Below are positions 12,622-24,994 of a DNA stretch of 64,000 nucleotides, in pieces (position 1 is the stretch's first letter; each line of letters begins with the position of its first letter). The DNA lies in NCBI GenBank assembly GCA_026874595.1, contig CM049322.1, forward strand, positions 40,294,840-40,358,839, read 5' to 3'. Origin of the DNA: Sipunculus nudus. Lineage: Eukaryota > Annelida > Sipuncula > Golfingiida > Sipunculidae. A program made the translations under genes and the position numbers. A model generated the notes under the pieces. The model searched no databases and was not told the DNA's origin. It saw only the letters and a program-made list of their open reading frames with translations.

Positions 12622-13482
12622 TGAATAAAGTAGTCAGTGTTTTTTTTGTTAACAAATAATTATTATATATTCCTAAAACAACCCTAATATTACAATACAC
12701 TAAATCAATACAATTTTACAGTATAACAACAGTACAACAGCAAATAAATACTATTACATAGTATAATAAAAAAAGTGTACAGTACCTACATACCACCACT
12801 GTCACAGCGACAACAATTCCTTTAAAACGTATCATCCAGATGAACAGTTCACATAAATCTTCTCAGAGAATAACAGTCCAGTTTAATCACAAAATCAATT
12901 TGTTGTAATCCAAAAGTGAAGTTTTGATAGTGATCCCAAAGGCAAACTGAAGACCATATAAAATCCGTCACAAATTTCGAAGAATTTCTATAACTGCCGC
13001 AATTATCAGAAACGGTCCCAAACTGACACACACTCTTCTGTGTCCGCTTGAATATTTCTCTCCTCTCTCTTCCGGCTCTAAACACCGCCCCTTATTTATT
13101 CACCTCAAGTCGAGAAATTTCCATTACCCGAACAATCTCAAGAACAATACACATGCACTTGAACATTCTAGACTAGCACGACAGCGAGAGTTCAACCAGT
13201 AAGGATTAAACCGAGCGCTGTAGCATTGCAACGCCCAGGGCTTGAGCCCAACACGAATCTGAATTTCAACAGCGCACAATAAAAGAGGATGTCGACAGCG
13301 TAGAATAAAACAGACTTCTGTAACAATATATATAGATCAAAGGTAACTGCATTTTTGTGTAAACTAACTTTAAGCAACTAATTTCGTCTGGGTTTCAAAA
13401 TCAAATTTTCTTAGACAAGAATACTTTTTTTTCACAACGCCAAAAAAAAAAAAAAAAAAAAGAAAAAGTGAATCCCCGTAAT
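12622..13482 (-). repeat. Inverted duplication 2, right arm (with truncated solo LTR copy)
   Basis: Reverse complement of 10468-11326. The LTR copy runs from its first base at 13325 down to 12622, where it is cut before its last 114 bases. The remaining 13326-13482 copies the LTR's 5' flank, including a poly-A/T run. Confidence 0.93.
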
Positions 13483-13534
13483 TTAATCAATTTGTATATC
13501 ATCAAATTGTACCTCTAGAAGTTTGCTCGAAAAA

Positions 13535-13924
13535 AAAAGATGCAACTAAGCCAACACCCTGAGTTAAGATAATCGTCTTTACCCTCGTTCTCCAAGTGAT
13601 GACAGTTGCTACCAGGTCAGGCTGGCAAATGATCCGAATAGCCGACAGCAAAGGAGGTTAATGCAATATTTTTCTGCACATCTTCATCAATTCGGCGACA
13701 AATTTTGGGACAAGATGACAGTTATTTGTTGATTGCCACATACCTCCTGTCCCCGCCGTCTATATGTGTCTCCATTTTGGGTGTCGGGCGGTTGTTTGGA
13801 TTAATGACGGAGTTTTCTGCCGTAACCCGATGCCTCTGTACTTTGTTCTCATTGTTGCCAGTCTTGCGGAGGAAGAAACAAAAAAATACAGAGAGACGGA
13901 GAGAGAGAGAGAGGCAGGAAGTAG

Positions 13925-13993
<69 letters not shown>

Positions 13994-14233
13994 TAGAAAG
14001 AAAGAGGGGGGGGGGGGCAGATGTGTTGAAGCAGGTAGAAATAAAGACAAACATGAGAGAGAGGGAAGATAAACAGACAGAGAGTGATAAACAGAGAGAG
14101 AGGGATAGATAGAAAGAAAAAGAGGCAGACATGAACAGACAAAGAGAGACAGAGACAGAGACAGAGAGGAGCAGGTAGAAATAGAGGCCGACATAAACTG
14201 AAAAGGGGAGGGGGGCAGAGAGAAATTGAGACA

Positions 14234-14325
<92 letters not shown>

Positions 14326-14527
14326 AGAAGAGAGAAAGAGATAGAAATAGATAGAGAGAGACAGACAGACAGACAGAGAGACAGAGATAGAGACATCAGA
14401 GAGAGCGAAAGAGAGAGAGAAAGAAAGAGGGAGAGAAAAACAGAGGAAGAAAGGGGGCAGTTCCAAAGAGGTCTAATTAAACATGAGAACTAGGGACGGG
14501 TCGGAGCAAGTAGAAATAAAGACAGGC

Positions 14528-14576
<49 letters not shown>

Positions 14577-14623
14577 AAAACAGACAAACAGAGACATAGG
14601 GGGCAGGTAGAAATAGGGGCGGA

Positions 14624-14704
<81 letters not shown>

Positions 14705-15041
14705 GGAGAGAGAGAGAGAGAGACAGACAGAAAGAGGAAGAGAGAGAGAGCCTTCAGTGAGGGCCATCAGAGAGAGCAAGAGAGAGAGAGAGACAGAGAG
14801 AAATAAAAATAGAGAGAAAGACAGAAGAAGTAAGGGGGCAGTTCGAAATAAAAGTCAAATATACAAGAGAAGTATGGACGCTTGGAGAAATTAGAAATAA
14901 TTACAGACATGATAAAGAAAGAAAGAAAGAAATAAAGAAAGAAATAGAGAGCGATAGAGAGGGAGGGGTAGAAATTTAGATAGACATAAACTGATAGCAA
15001 GAGAGAGAGGGTGAGAGAAAAAGAAAAATAGAGACATACAT

Positions 15042-15116
<75 letters not shown>

Positions 15117-15196
15117 GAGGCAAATACAAAGAGAGAGACAGAGACAGACACAGGCGGAGAGAGGGACACACAGAGACAGAGATAGAGACAGAGAGA

Positions 15197-15258
<62 letters not shown>

Positions 15259-15765
15259 GAGAGCGATCGAGAGAGATTCGGGAATATAAGCTTGAAGAAC
15301 AACAGTTAAATAGCAAGAAATTTTTAATCAATGAAATTACCATGGTTACCGTAACTCTAGATCCTTGAATGGAAATTCGGGTAAAAGCACTTCCCGGTTT
15401 TTAGGATGAGAAAAGTTGAAGTTTTCATCAATACTTTGTTTATATTATCGAACCCATCCCATCATAAGATAAGCCCACCTGCATTATATGATTTAGTTTA
15501 AGCCTTAATCCCCTCAACACCTCGACAACACATGAATCAATCCTTCCTTGAGATACTTCAAGTATCTGTCTACAGTTTGTGTTTTGAAATGGACTTACGA
15601 TATGTGAGTTGTAAACTAGACTTATACTTTGAAATACTAAAACAGTATTATATTGCTTCAAGATTTACTCATTTCTTCGGCTACCGTAATGCAATCAATT
15701 ACAACGACAAAAAAAAAATGTTCAACTATCTGACTAATCGGGGGCTGCTAAACTAAATGCTCAGA
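13535..15765. repeat. GA-core dispersed element, copy B, with expanded core
   Basis: 5' module 13535-13830, purine core about 13860-15280, 3' module about 15280-15760. The core has several long pure GA runs (13931-13986, 14531-14573, 14628-14694, 15046-15112 and others), an (AT)n run at 14236-14284 and the recurring word gcaggtagaaata. It is about twice as long as copy A, the difference being all in the core. Long Ser/Leu-rich and Arg/Glu-rich ORFs in all frames are low-complexity artefacts. Confidence 0.8.
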
Positions 15766-15769
15766 TTAT

Positions 15770-16285
15770 TGAATAATTCCTGTATTTAATTTATGTTTTG
15801 TTTAACCGAGAACATCTTGACACAAACGAATGGCAGAAGATTTCAATTCATTTATATAGTCTAAAACGTCAGCTTTGTTAAAGTACACTACCGTTCTAAG
15901 GGTTTCATCACAGTTGTTATTCATCCCACCTATAACTATACAAACAATAATTAAAATTTCCCGGATCGAAAGCTCTAAAAAATAAAGTTTGGAATATGAA
16001 AATCCTAGAATTTCAATTTCCTATGTAACTCAACATTTATGTGTGGTCAATTTTTTAAATGGTCATTGTCTCAATTCTTGCCATAGACTCATTGCTACTG
16101 ATGTATTTATGATTATACAAGTCTTATATAGATATGGCTTAATCAAATTAGATGGTGATTTTATGGTATCTATGTCCAGGGTTAAATCCCGTGAGTTTTG
16201 CTTTGTGTTATTTATATCAATAGCACATTCGGTGGTGATTCGAATTTATCTTACGCAGTTTGGAAAAACGTTTGGAGAATCCATT
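15770..16285. other. No gene recognised
   Basis: AT-rich DNA. A plus-strand ORF of 146 codons (15989-16429) runs into the transposable element beginning near 16291 and shows no domain, so I do not call it. Confidence 0.5.
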
Positions 16286-16290
16286 AAATT

Positions 16291-16560
16291 ATTACCTCCG
16301 CCAGAAGGGTATGCGTCCATCCCTGTTCGTGTGTGTGATTGTGTGTTTGTTTGCGATTTTTATTCAAAACATAACTCATGGAATCATGAACGGAATCTCA
16401 TTAAAGTTCACGAACATTCACAAATATAAAGTCACTTATACACGAGATTAACATGACAAAATGGGCCTAGTAAGTGAATGCAAACTCAGCTTTTGGGACA
16501 TTCAAAATTAGGACCCCCAGCGGAGGCTTGCACTCCTTTGAAAGCAGATTTCTAGTTTTA
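16291..16560 (+). repeat. Dispersed element with CCTCCGCC / GCGGAGG ends, copy 1
   Basis: Starts attacctccgccagaagggt and ends gcggaggcttgcactc followed by gatttctagt. A diverged copy lies at 34701-34974 and a 3' fragment at 28967-29010 (ggaggtctgcgctctctgag). This type of short non-coding element, with a first-half GTTTGTTTG stretch, is common in marine invertebrate genomes. Class unknown. Confidence 0.6.
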
Positions 16561-17469
16561 TATACAATTACATCTCATCACACATCAGTGTCACTAGGAA
16601 TATGGCCACGTTCAGATCCCACTTGAGTGCACATTTTAAATGACTACAAAGTGCTCATTTATTCGGGATAACTTTACCCGACAAACTCGAAAAAAGAACA
16701 CTTTAAATTATATATCCTTTTATGTCCAATTCTATTGAGAAAGTGGTTATCAGAATGTAATTATACATTCCAACCTCGTCGTTGGTCTTTACCTAGATTT
16801 GTCTGTGCAAGCTTCCTCCTTCTCGTTTTATCCTCTATTGATCTGTTAGACTCTTATATCTCATTGGGCTAACAGAACGCTGCGTGGATAAAATTATTAT
16901 TTGCCCAGCATTTTCTGCTATTTCATTGCCAGTATTTCAAGCCGGAAAGCAATGAAGCCTCGGCTGACCGCGTTTAGGATTCTTATACCTGTTCGTCTTT
17001 GTCACTTGTAAAGGAAAATGTTAACCGTAAGTTTGAGATAATGTTACAGCAGTCAGTGGAGCTTAAATGGTATTTTGCTTTAATGTAATTGAATTTTCCA
17101 GTGCCTTTTATATGCATCTTTCTTATTGCCACGTAGACGTTCTGTGACATTAATTCATGTCTATTTTATATGAAATGGTGCAGGTTTTAGGTAAAGAAAT
17201 GCTGTTTAATGGAACTTGGAAAAGGCAAACTGGGACACAAAATTAACCATTAAAACATGGAGAAAAAGTAAATTCTCTAAAAATTAATAAAAAAAAATCA
17301 ATTAATTTTTTTCGGGGGGACCGGTCATATATGGCCTTAGGATCTCATTTTGTTATTTTTTGTACAAATTAAGGATATTTACGTGAAGGCCATATTATTA
17401 TTAATCCAAATAACAAAACAGTTTGCAGTGTGAGATATGTAAAAATAGTCAGATACGTCACTTTTTACT

Positions 17470-18110
17470 TTTGTTTTTACAGCGAAACCTGTGTAACAAG
17501 GGTACCGCAAAGCAAAGCATCCCCTCGCAGTGTGAAAATGAGGAGGACAGCTCACTGGCCATGACCTTTGCTCTTGTGATCTTAAATTAAATAGGGTGAG
17601 CCATATGAGCAAGATGACTCTGACAGGTGTTGGTCAAACGGGTTCTTCATATATTGGTGGGTGAGCCATTTGTGCAAGATGAAAGGTTTGGGTCAAAGGG
17701 TTTTGCTTTAAATAGGTCCGCAAGCTGTTTCAAGAAGTTAGCCCTGAGGCCGTGACCTTTGACCCGTGTCCTCAAAGTCGATAGGGATCTTCATCCAGGA
17801 ATGGGTGAGCAATATGTGCAAGATGAAAGGTTTGGGTCAAACGGTTAAGCTTTAAATGGGTCAACAAGCTTTTTCAAGAAGTGGGCCCTGTGGCCGTGAC
17901 CTTTGACTCCGTGACCTCAAAATCGATATGGGTCTTCATCCATGGATGGGCTGGTCATATGTGCAAGATGAAATGTTTTGGTTAAACGGTTTGGCTTGAA
18001 ATAAATCCACAAGCCAATTCCAGACGGACAGATGGACAGACGGACAGGAGCACTAACGGAGGCGTTACTATATCCCTACGCAACTTCGTTGCGAGAGGAT
18101 TATAAAACCG
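17470..18110 (+). mobile_element. Tandem-repeat non-autonomous element with 3' hairpin, pearl/Helentron-like
   Basis: The core holds about three units of 144-145 bp, marked by tgtgcaagatgaaa (17671, 17815, 17960), each with ggtttgggtcaaacggtt and gtgacctttgac. After an agacggacagatggacag stretch it ends in a hairpin, cgcaac-ttc-gttgcg (18079-18093), inside cctacgcaacttcgttgcga. The 5' border is near 17470-17521 (cccctcgcag). The layout matches the larger element at 59782-61250. Assignment to bivalve pearl elements is by architecture only. Confidence 0.6.
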
Positions 18111-19890
18111 CTCATGGGACTTACCGAAAGTAGTCTTACACAGGTCAGTTATAACTAATGTGAATGTTCACTCAAGGCTTGTCTTAAAAGACAGGTGGTC
18201 TCTTTAGACAAGTAGTCTTACAGACAGGTTCCACTTTAAATGACTTAAGAAATCATTCATAAGTAATTTTAACATCCTCGTTGTGGCAGTAAATAATTCG
18301 GAACAAAACATCCGTTGATGCTTCATAGAATCCTGTATGACTGTAGGGTTACTAATAAAACATTTATACCAGATTTATTGTTTAACAATATATTATTAAT
18401 AAAAAATCCATTGAGTCTACATATAAGCAAAATTACTGTAAATTGTGAACGTGCTTTGTAACACCGATCAGTTGCAGAGTTTGAGCTAGAATGGCATTCA
18501 TTAATCATTTAAGATAAATATTATGCAATATTTGTATTTTCTTGTATAATATAAAAAAATATATAAATCAAGTGCATAAATGCCTAGGCTGTTTCTATGT
18601 CAAGTGGTGAGTTGAGCATTAGAGCTGTCAGGTTTATTTCGAATCTAAGGATCACGCTATCAAGAAAATAGACTTAGGAATAATCGGGAAGATATAAGAG
18701 AGCTACGATTCCAGATATTGGCCAGGCCGCAGTCTTTCAGGCCACAGTGATGATGTTACTCAAAAGTATGAGGAGGAAAATGGTTGTCATTGGTAAGGTT
18801 CATATATCCTGTACGAACTAGTTGCTTTTCTTTATTTTGAAAACAGTTTCTGACATATTCCAGCGATAGGAGTTTGAGACCCCAACATGACACTCCAAAC
18901 CTAAGACAAACGTCTAGGTAAAAAGTAACATTTAAGTATTGAAGTTAAAACAAAATAAGAAAAAACCAACAAGAGGATATATTATTTTATTGATCCATAG
19001 ATGTTGAAAATAACAACTTAATCTGTTATGGGAAACGAACTTTTTAACAAAGAGCACCTGTATTAATCTCATAGACATTAAAACGACTGCTACTTTTGAA
19101 CTAGGCATGAATATGCATTTTAATACAAGAATATAAATTACTGGGAACAGTTTAATCGGGATATCATGAGATATATAGTAACTTTTTTTCCTAAAACAGA
19201 TCTATAAAAGAAAAAAGTTCTGAACATTGATTATCACATTCAGTGTTTTTGAATGGGTGTTATTTCCAACAGTTCACTTTATTGCATAAATTAATTTCCA
19301 TATGGAAATTAAGTAGAAAAAAATGACGAAATACCAGGACTACTCCTTAACCACTGTATTTCACCGGGTGAAAAGTTAAAATCAGATACTACTATATAAA
19401 GATGTAATTGGTTATCACAAAGCCATCTTAATCCCCGTCAAGAAAAAAATACGACGTTTTAAATTTTAATCAATCATCAAACTTTATCCGTCCCGACTTT
19501 TGAGTTTTCGAGAACTACTCAGCCCCGGGCATTTATGTGATTTGTTTCCTCACATGACCGAGGTGACCTCAGACATTCTGAACAATGAAAAATAGTACAA
19601 GCATGATGCATGTTGAAATTATGTTGAAATTACGGAAATAAATAAAAGTGACAAAAGAGTGGTGGTAAAGACGGAACATACGTAATTTAAAATGTTCTAA
19701 TTTAATTCTTATACTTGTAAAATATCTTCGATAAATTCACCCTAAAGTTACAAGCACACGGTGGTCATTATTAATATTATACCTTAGGGAATATTTTCTT
19801 CCACGCCGTATTAATTCAAAGTGCTGATTTTTATTTATGTTCACGCTTGATAATACTATACCTACGTTCTTATTTTATTATTTTTAGTAT
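18111..19890. other. Downstream region of the nAChR gene, nothing recognised
   Basis: AT-rich DNA holding the presumed 3' UTR just below 19890. No ORF with protein-like features. Confidence 0.5.
19830..19879 (-). promoter_or_regulatory. Candidate polyadenylation signals of the nAChR gene
   Basis: On the minus strand two AATAAA hexamers follow the stop codon, at 19879-19874 and 19835-19830. The second leaves a more realistic 3' UTR length. In DNA this AT-rich such hexamers arise by chance, and longer 3' UTRs cannot be excluded. Confidence 0.3.
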
Positions 19891-20480
19891 TTAAGAGCTT
19901 GCAGGAAATAAACTCGATGTTGTTAACGGGTGAAACAACAGTAAGGTGGTGATAAGTATTGCAATTAAACAAATCCAAAAGAACAAACGATCAAACACCT
20001 CAGCGACACGCTTCCAATCTTTTGCATAATCAGGCTTCTTTCCAGAACGAGGCGCAGAATCATGTCCCGATGCACTGTGGGAAGGCGTGCCGGTGAGGGA
20101 ACAATTCGCAGAAGAGCTTCCACCACCGGATATGTTGCGTTTTCGCGTGAAGTCTGGTGATTGGCTCTCTACTGAGAGTATTTCCACCATATCTTCTTGG
20201 TCGCTTTCCACGCGGCCTGGGACCGGGGTGTATTTTATGCGGAATCGCACTTTATCTTTGTGGAGGTGGTTATGGTTCATATGGGGATCGGTCCGTGTGT
20301 TGGTTTCGGTCTTTGGTGTTACACAGTCGCACACACACATAACACGAGACAGGTATACGATGAACAGTTTTCTCGCCCACGGCGGGACTGGTCGGTCGCA
20401 GTTCTGATACAAGTTCAACACAAATACCGTGGCCACCATTGCCAGCGTGGTGATGGCCATGGTTGAAGTCAAATAAACAC
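19891..20480 (-). CDS. nAChR exon 6 (M3, cytoplasmic loop, M4, stop)
   Basis: The acceptor tgttgcag (AG at 20482-20481) joins phase 1 to give VPLLG-VYLTSTMAITTL. M3 is VYLTSTMAITTLAMVATVFV, then NCDRPVPPWARKLFIVYLSR, a standard post-M3 motif. The cytoplasmic loop holds a cysteine cluster (MCVCDC, possible palmitoylation), a His/Asn-rich stretch and a Ser-rich stretch. DWKRVAEVFDRLFFW leads into M4, and the protein stops TAA at 19893-19891 after a 12-residue tail beyond M4. Several plus-strand ORFs over this exon are shadows. Confidence 0.94.
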
Positions 20481-23400
20481 CTGCAACAGATAAATATAAT
20501 GTAATGACTGCTTGTATGGTACAATATGTCGATTTTCCTAATGATTCTCGTAACTCTCCGGTTAAATTGCCAGTTTCATATCGATAAATTCGTGGGCAAT
20601 GCTTTTTTTTTTATTTAAGACATCCTCTCCTGTTTACGCGAAGAGTGAAAATGAACATTCCTGTTGTGAAACCCCGAAATTCAATGAAAATTAATATTCT
20701 ACAAATATATTCGAATTTCAATTTTTAGAAAACAATTTTCTAAGCATTATAATTTAATAATTTACAACTGGCATATTGCCTACCAATTAAACCAGTCGAC
20801 TCAAAATACAAAAAAGGTCCTTATTGTGGAAATAATTCAAGCGGGGGGGGGGGGGGGGGGGCTGTGTTTAGCAGAATATCCCAGTAAAGGACGAAATCTT
20901 GGGTTGGGGTTTGTCAACTTTTAACAAGCTTGTATTATTGCGTTTACTTAATTCTTATTTGACATGCAAGGGAAAACCTCAAAGCGCCCGAAATAGACAG
21001 TTGTTCGTTAAAAAGAATTGCCGAAAAACACAGAAGTTTTCCAATTATTATCTTCAAATAAAGGAAGAAAAAAACTGTATTCTGCGTGGGAATTAGAATA
21101 CGACTATGGTCTGTTTGTAAGGCTCCCTAAATATCAATTAATATGCCTGCATGTAATTATTATATTTATGTCTTTGAATGCTATGATGCATTATTCTAAA
21201 AGGATGTTTGCTCTATAATTAGCATCGATCTTATCCATATAGATGAATAATCGTTATACTTACCAAGTAAAGGCACGTGATCAGATGTACGCGGAATGTT
21301 ATCCGCTACATTGAGCAGGAACAGGCGGAAAGATAAGAGAGCAGCCACGCCTATGTGCACTTTCTGTCCAGGCGTGCAGAAAAAAATTGAAAGTAGTACG
21401 GCTGAAGTCAGAATACCGGGAAGTATAACATTTAAAATATAGAATGTATGCTTCCGCTGTAGGTGGATTTTGAATTCTACGTTGGAAAATCGTTGATCTG
21501 GGCAACATAAGAAGGAGAATTCCCTCCGGATGACGTCGGTGTCGACGACGTGCCATTCCCCGTTCAGCTCAAACTTGACCATTGATATTTCCGTGCTTTC
21601 TGTGGTGATGTTCATCTTGCGGGTATAGTAGCTCCAGGCGCCAAATGTTAAGTCACACTTCTGTTCGTCAAATGGGTAGAACGTTATGTCAATGGGGCAC
21701 ATGGTCTTGAATACGCCTCCAGGCTCCCAGCGGAGAGAGCCATTTGGGTACAGCATGGCCTGGAACTGGCTGTAATCTCCCATGATGCCTTCGGCCCTGG
21801 CAATTGAATTACCCAGATTATCGGCCATGCAATTATCTAAATTATCGCCCACACTTGTTAAAGGCACTACTCATTTCTCCTATTTGATTCGTTAATAAAC
21901 TTACTATATGCAGAACCGGTTGTCTTGATACATGACATTTTATATTTTAACTTTTTTTAAGGTTTTATAATATTTTTATAAATTTCAATTGTCAATCATA
22001 TATACATATGTTATAAAGACTCAGACGTGACTTTCAAAGAAATTCCGTTATTTAAAAGCTTTCCCTTTTCAATGTATCAAATGGTCAATTTATTCAGCAA
22101 AACTATTACTTAAGCCCGGTGAGTTATTTATACTAGACAAATCGAATTAATTGTTATTTAAACATCAATGGAATATTTATTAAATAACTAGATAAATAGT
22201 TTGAGAATGATATATATAATCAACAAATTGTTTGTGTCTGTATGTGTGTGTATTGTTAATATTATTCAAGTGTACCCATTAATCACAGCGAATTCTGGTT
22301 TCCAAATGTGTCGCCCGTCCACCACAATCTCATGGAGTTTGAATATTTCCGTATCCCATGTCAGCCTCTCATCCTGCCATTCCTATAAGAAAAAAAATCT
22401 CAACAATAACATAGTAATTTCCCACAAAAAGCTTCCACTTGGGGTATTAAAGTATTAGCTGGAAAGATTCACCATAAAATACAGTATCGTGTACTACAGT
22501 GAACAATATAGCTAATGGGGCAATGGGACTTTCTAGTCAAGGGCAAACTTAACGTAATAGAAAATACAATGACGAATGCAATTCAGTTTTACATGTACTT
22601 CAAATTATAAAATTAATACTGGGCAATGGGGCCCCTCTAGTCCAGTAAAAATATGACGTAATAAAAACTATAAATAATTTAGTATTTAAAAGAAATATTG
22701 TCGAATAGTACGTCTTTACGAGGTTACTTGGTAACCTATACAATCCCAGTCTAGACTCCAGAGATCATAAATTACTCTATTTCATATAAGGAGAGGCATA
22801 TCTCTTCGACGCCATTCCTTGGGATGTATTTGATTCCACCCATGCCGTCTCTTTTAAGGTCAGGCTATACCATTATACAAGCAACCATGCTTGACGCAAC
22901 CAATTAACCTAAGAGGGAGTGCATGATGACTGGTTGGCGACAGTCCACATCATCGCGTAATTAAGACCACCTGGGTCACGTGATGTTGTCAACACCCAGC
23001 TTGCTATTTCCTCCTTTTAATGACTGCATGGGTGTTCCGTAAGGTAGCTCCTTTCTCTTGGGCCAAAACTAACTTATCATTAGCGCCTCGGTTTATGAAG
23101 TCAGCAAAGCAAAATTAATTTTCTATCACATATTTAAGAAAAATCTTATAGCTAGATCATTTTCTAGGGATTGGGCAGGAAATATACTTTTGTTATGATA
23201 GAGAAAAAAATTTCTTATGATAAGAATGTATGAAAAGGCAATTATTCCTAATGAAAAGATAATATATCTTGTCTAAATAAATCTCGATATATTTTCTTAA
23301 TCAAACGCATGCTGCCTATAAACGAAGAAAAATATTTTGTCAACAGACAATTTCTTCGGACAAGAATTATTTTCTTATAAAGTATATTAATTTTAGCTGT

Positions 23401-24929
23401 GACGGAGTAGGAAGACGAAAAGAGGGGGCCTATCCCCCCCCCCCCCCCCGTTATGAACACATTAAATCTTCTTCACATATTGTTAACTTACAAAACGGCT
23501 CACCCTGCGCCCTTTCATTTTTAGGTAACATGAAGAAAGTATAACCATTTCTTATATCCTAGTTAGTTGCTTATTCAATTATTCACAAACTGGTGCTTAT
23601 GCCTGTCTCTGGAAATATACGAGTACGGAATTTCATGAATATCGGCAGGCTTCAAATGAAGACCACTGCAAGACGAAACACGGACACAGGTAGATCATGC
23701 TGATAATTCCCGTGTAAGGTGAATAATTACCAGGGAGTAATTAATTATTAAATGAAACAGTCTGGTCTGCTCGTTTCCTGAATACGGAAAAAAAAACCCT
23801 TTCTTTGCTTATACTTAGCTGGCCTCTCTGAAACAATCTATACTAAATACTACCCTCCACAACTTATTTTGCAAAGGAGAGCGACTCGCATAAAAGAAAT
23901 AAGATGGAAAGCCTACTTTCCTTTGCAAATGACCCTTAGTCAATAAAAATAGTTATCTTTTTTTCTGTGGAAATAAAAACCACTGAATGGTTTCTGGAAA
24001 CTCTCTCTGCTTATCGTACATTTATCTCACCTCAAAAACAGAAACAGTTATTGGAAAATAAATGTAAACGTTAAACTATACTTACCAAAATAAGCATTCC
24101 TGTTGTCGTCAATACTTGATTTCTAACATTCTGAAAATGTCAATTAAAAATCAATATCATATTATATACAATAATGCGTAAACTGAGATACTTTATAGGC
24201 AGCTCCAATTTTTAGTGGGAAAACACGAGTGTTTTGTGCATTTTTGTATGTATACTGTATTCAGAATAATTTCTTGGTTCTGGACGTATCGGAACATGGG
24301 GTTCTGAATAGTGTATCAACATTTAACCTATACAACTTAAAGATATTATCAGCGGAGAACAATATAGAAGCATGTCCTGAAAATAACATTATTCTGTTGT
24401 TGTGAATAAGTAAAACGTAATTAAATATATGATATGTCATAATTATAGCATATTGTAACTATCTAGCACACTGATAGGACAAGATACAACGACGGCGTAA
24501 AGTACATACCAAGTCCTGAATTTGTAGCAGAGAGAAGCTGAGTTTGACGTTAACAGTCTCTGACGAGTGTATGACCGGCCGGGCTGACGGGTGGTAGTTC
24601 TTAAACAAATGGTCCAACAGTCTCTCCTCCTCTGACTTGGGGGTATTTCCCGCTCCACCTGAAATATGATACACTAGAACTGTAGTCTGAGCCTACAAAG
24701 ATACCTCCGCCAGTATTAACGGTTCCACCTGAAATATAATATACGAGAACTGTAGTCTTAGCCTACATCGATACCTCCGCCAGTATTTCCTGCCCCATCT
24801 GAAATATAATACACTAGAATTGAAGTCTGAGCCTACATCGGTACGTCCGCCAGTATTTCCTGCTCCACGTGAAATACATTACTCTAGAAATGTAGTCTGA
24901 GCCTACATCAATACCTCCATCAGGATCCT

Positions 24930-24994
<65 letters not shown>

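Noticed and set aside
13722..15343. Long ORFs of Ser/Leu or Arg/Glu repeats
   Set aside because: They are translations of (GA)n and (CT)n tracts, open in several frames on both strands, with no start context or domain.
20087..20466. Plus-strand ORFs of 61-106 codons
   Set aside because: They lie antisense to nAChR exon 6 and owe their openness to that coding sequence.
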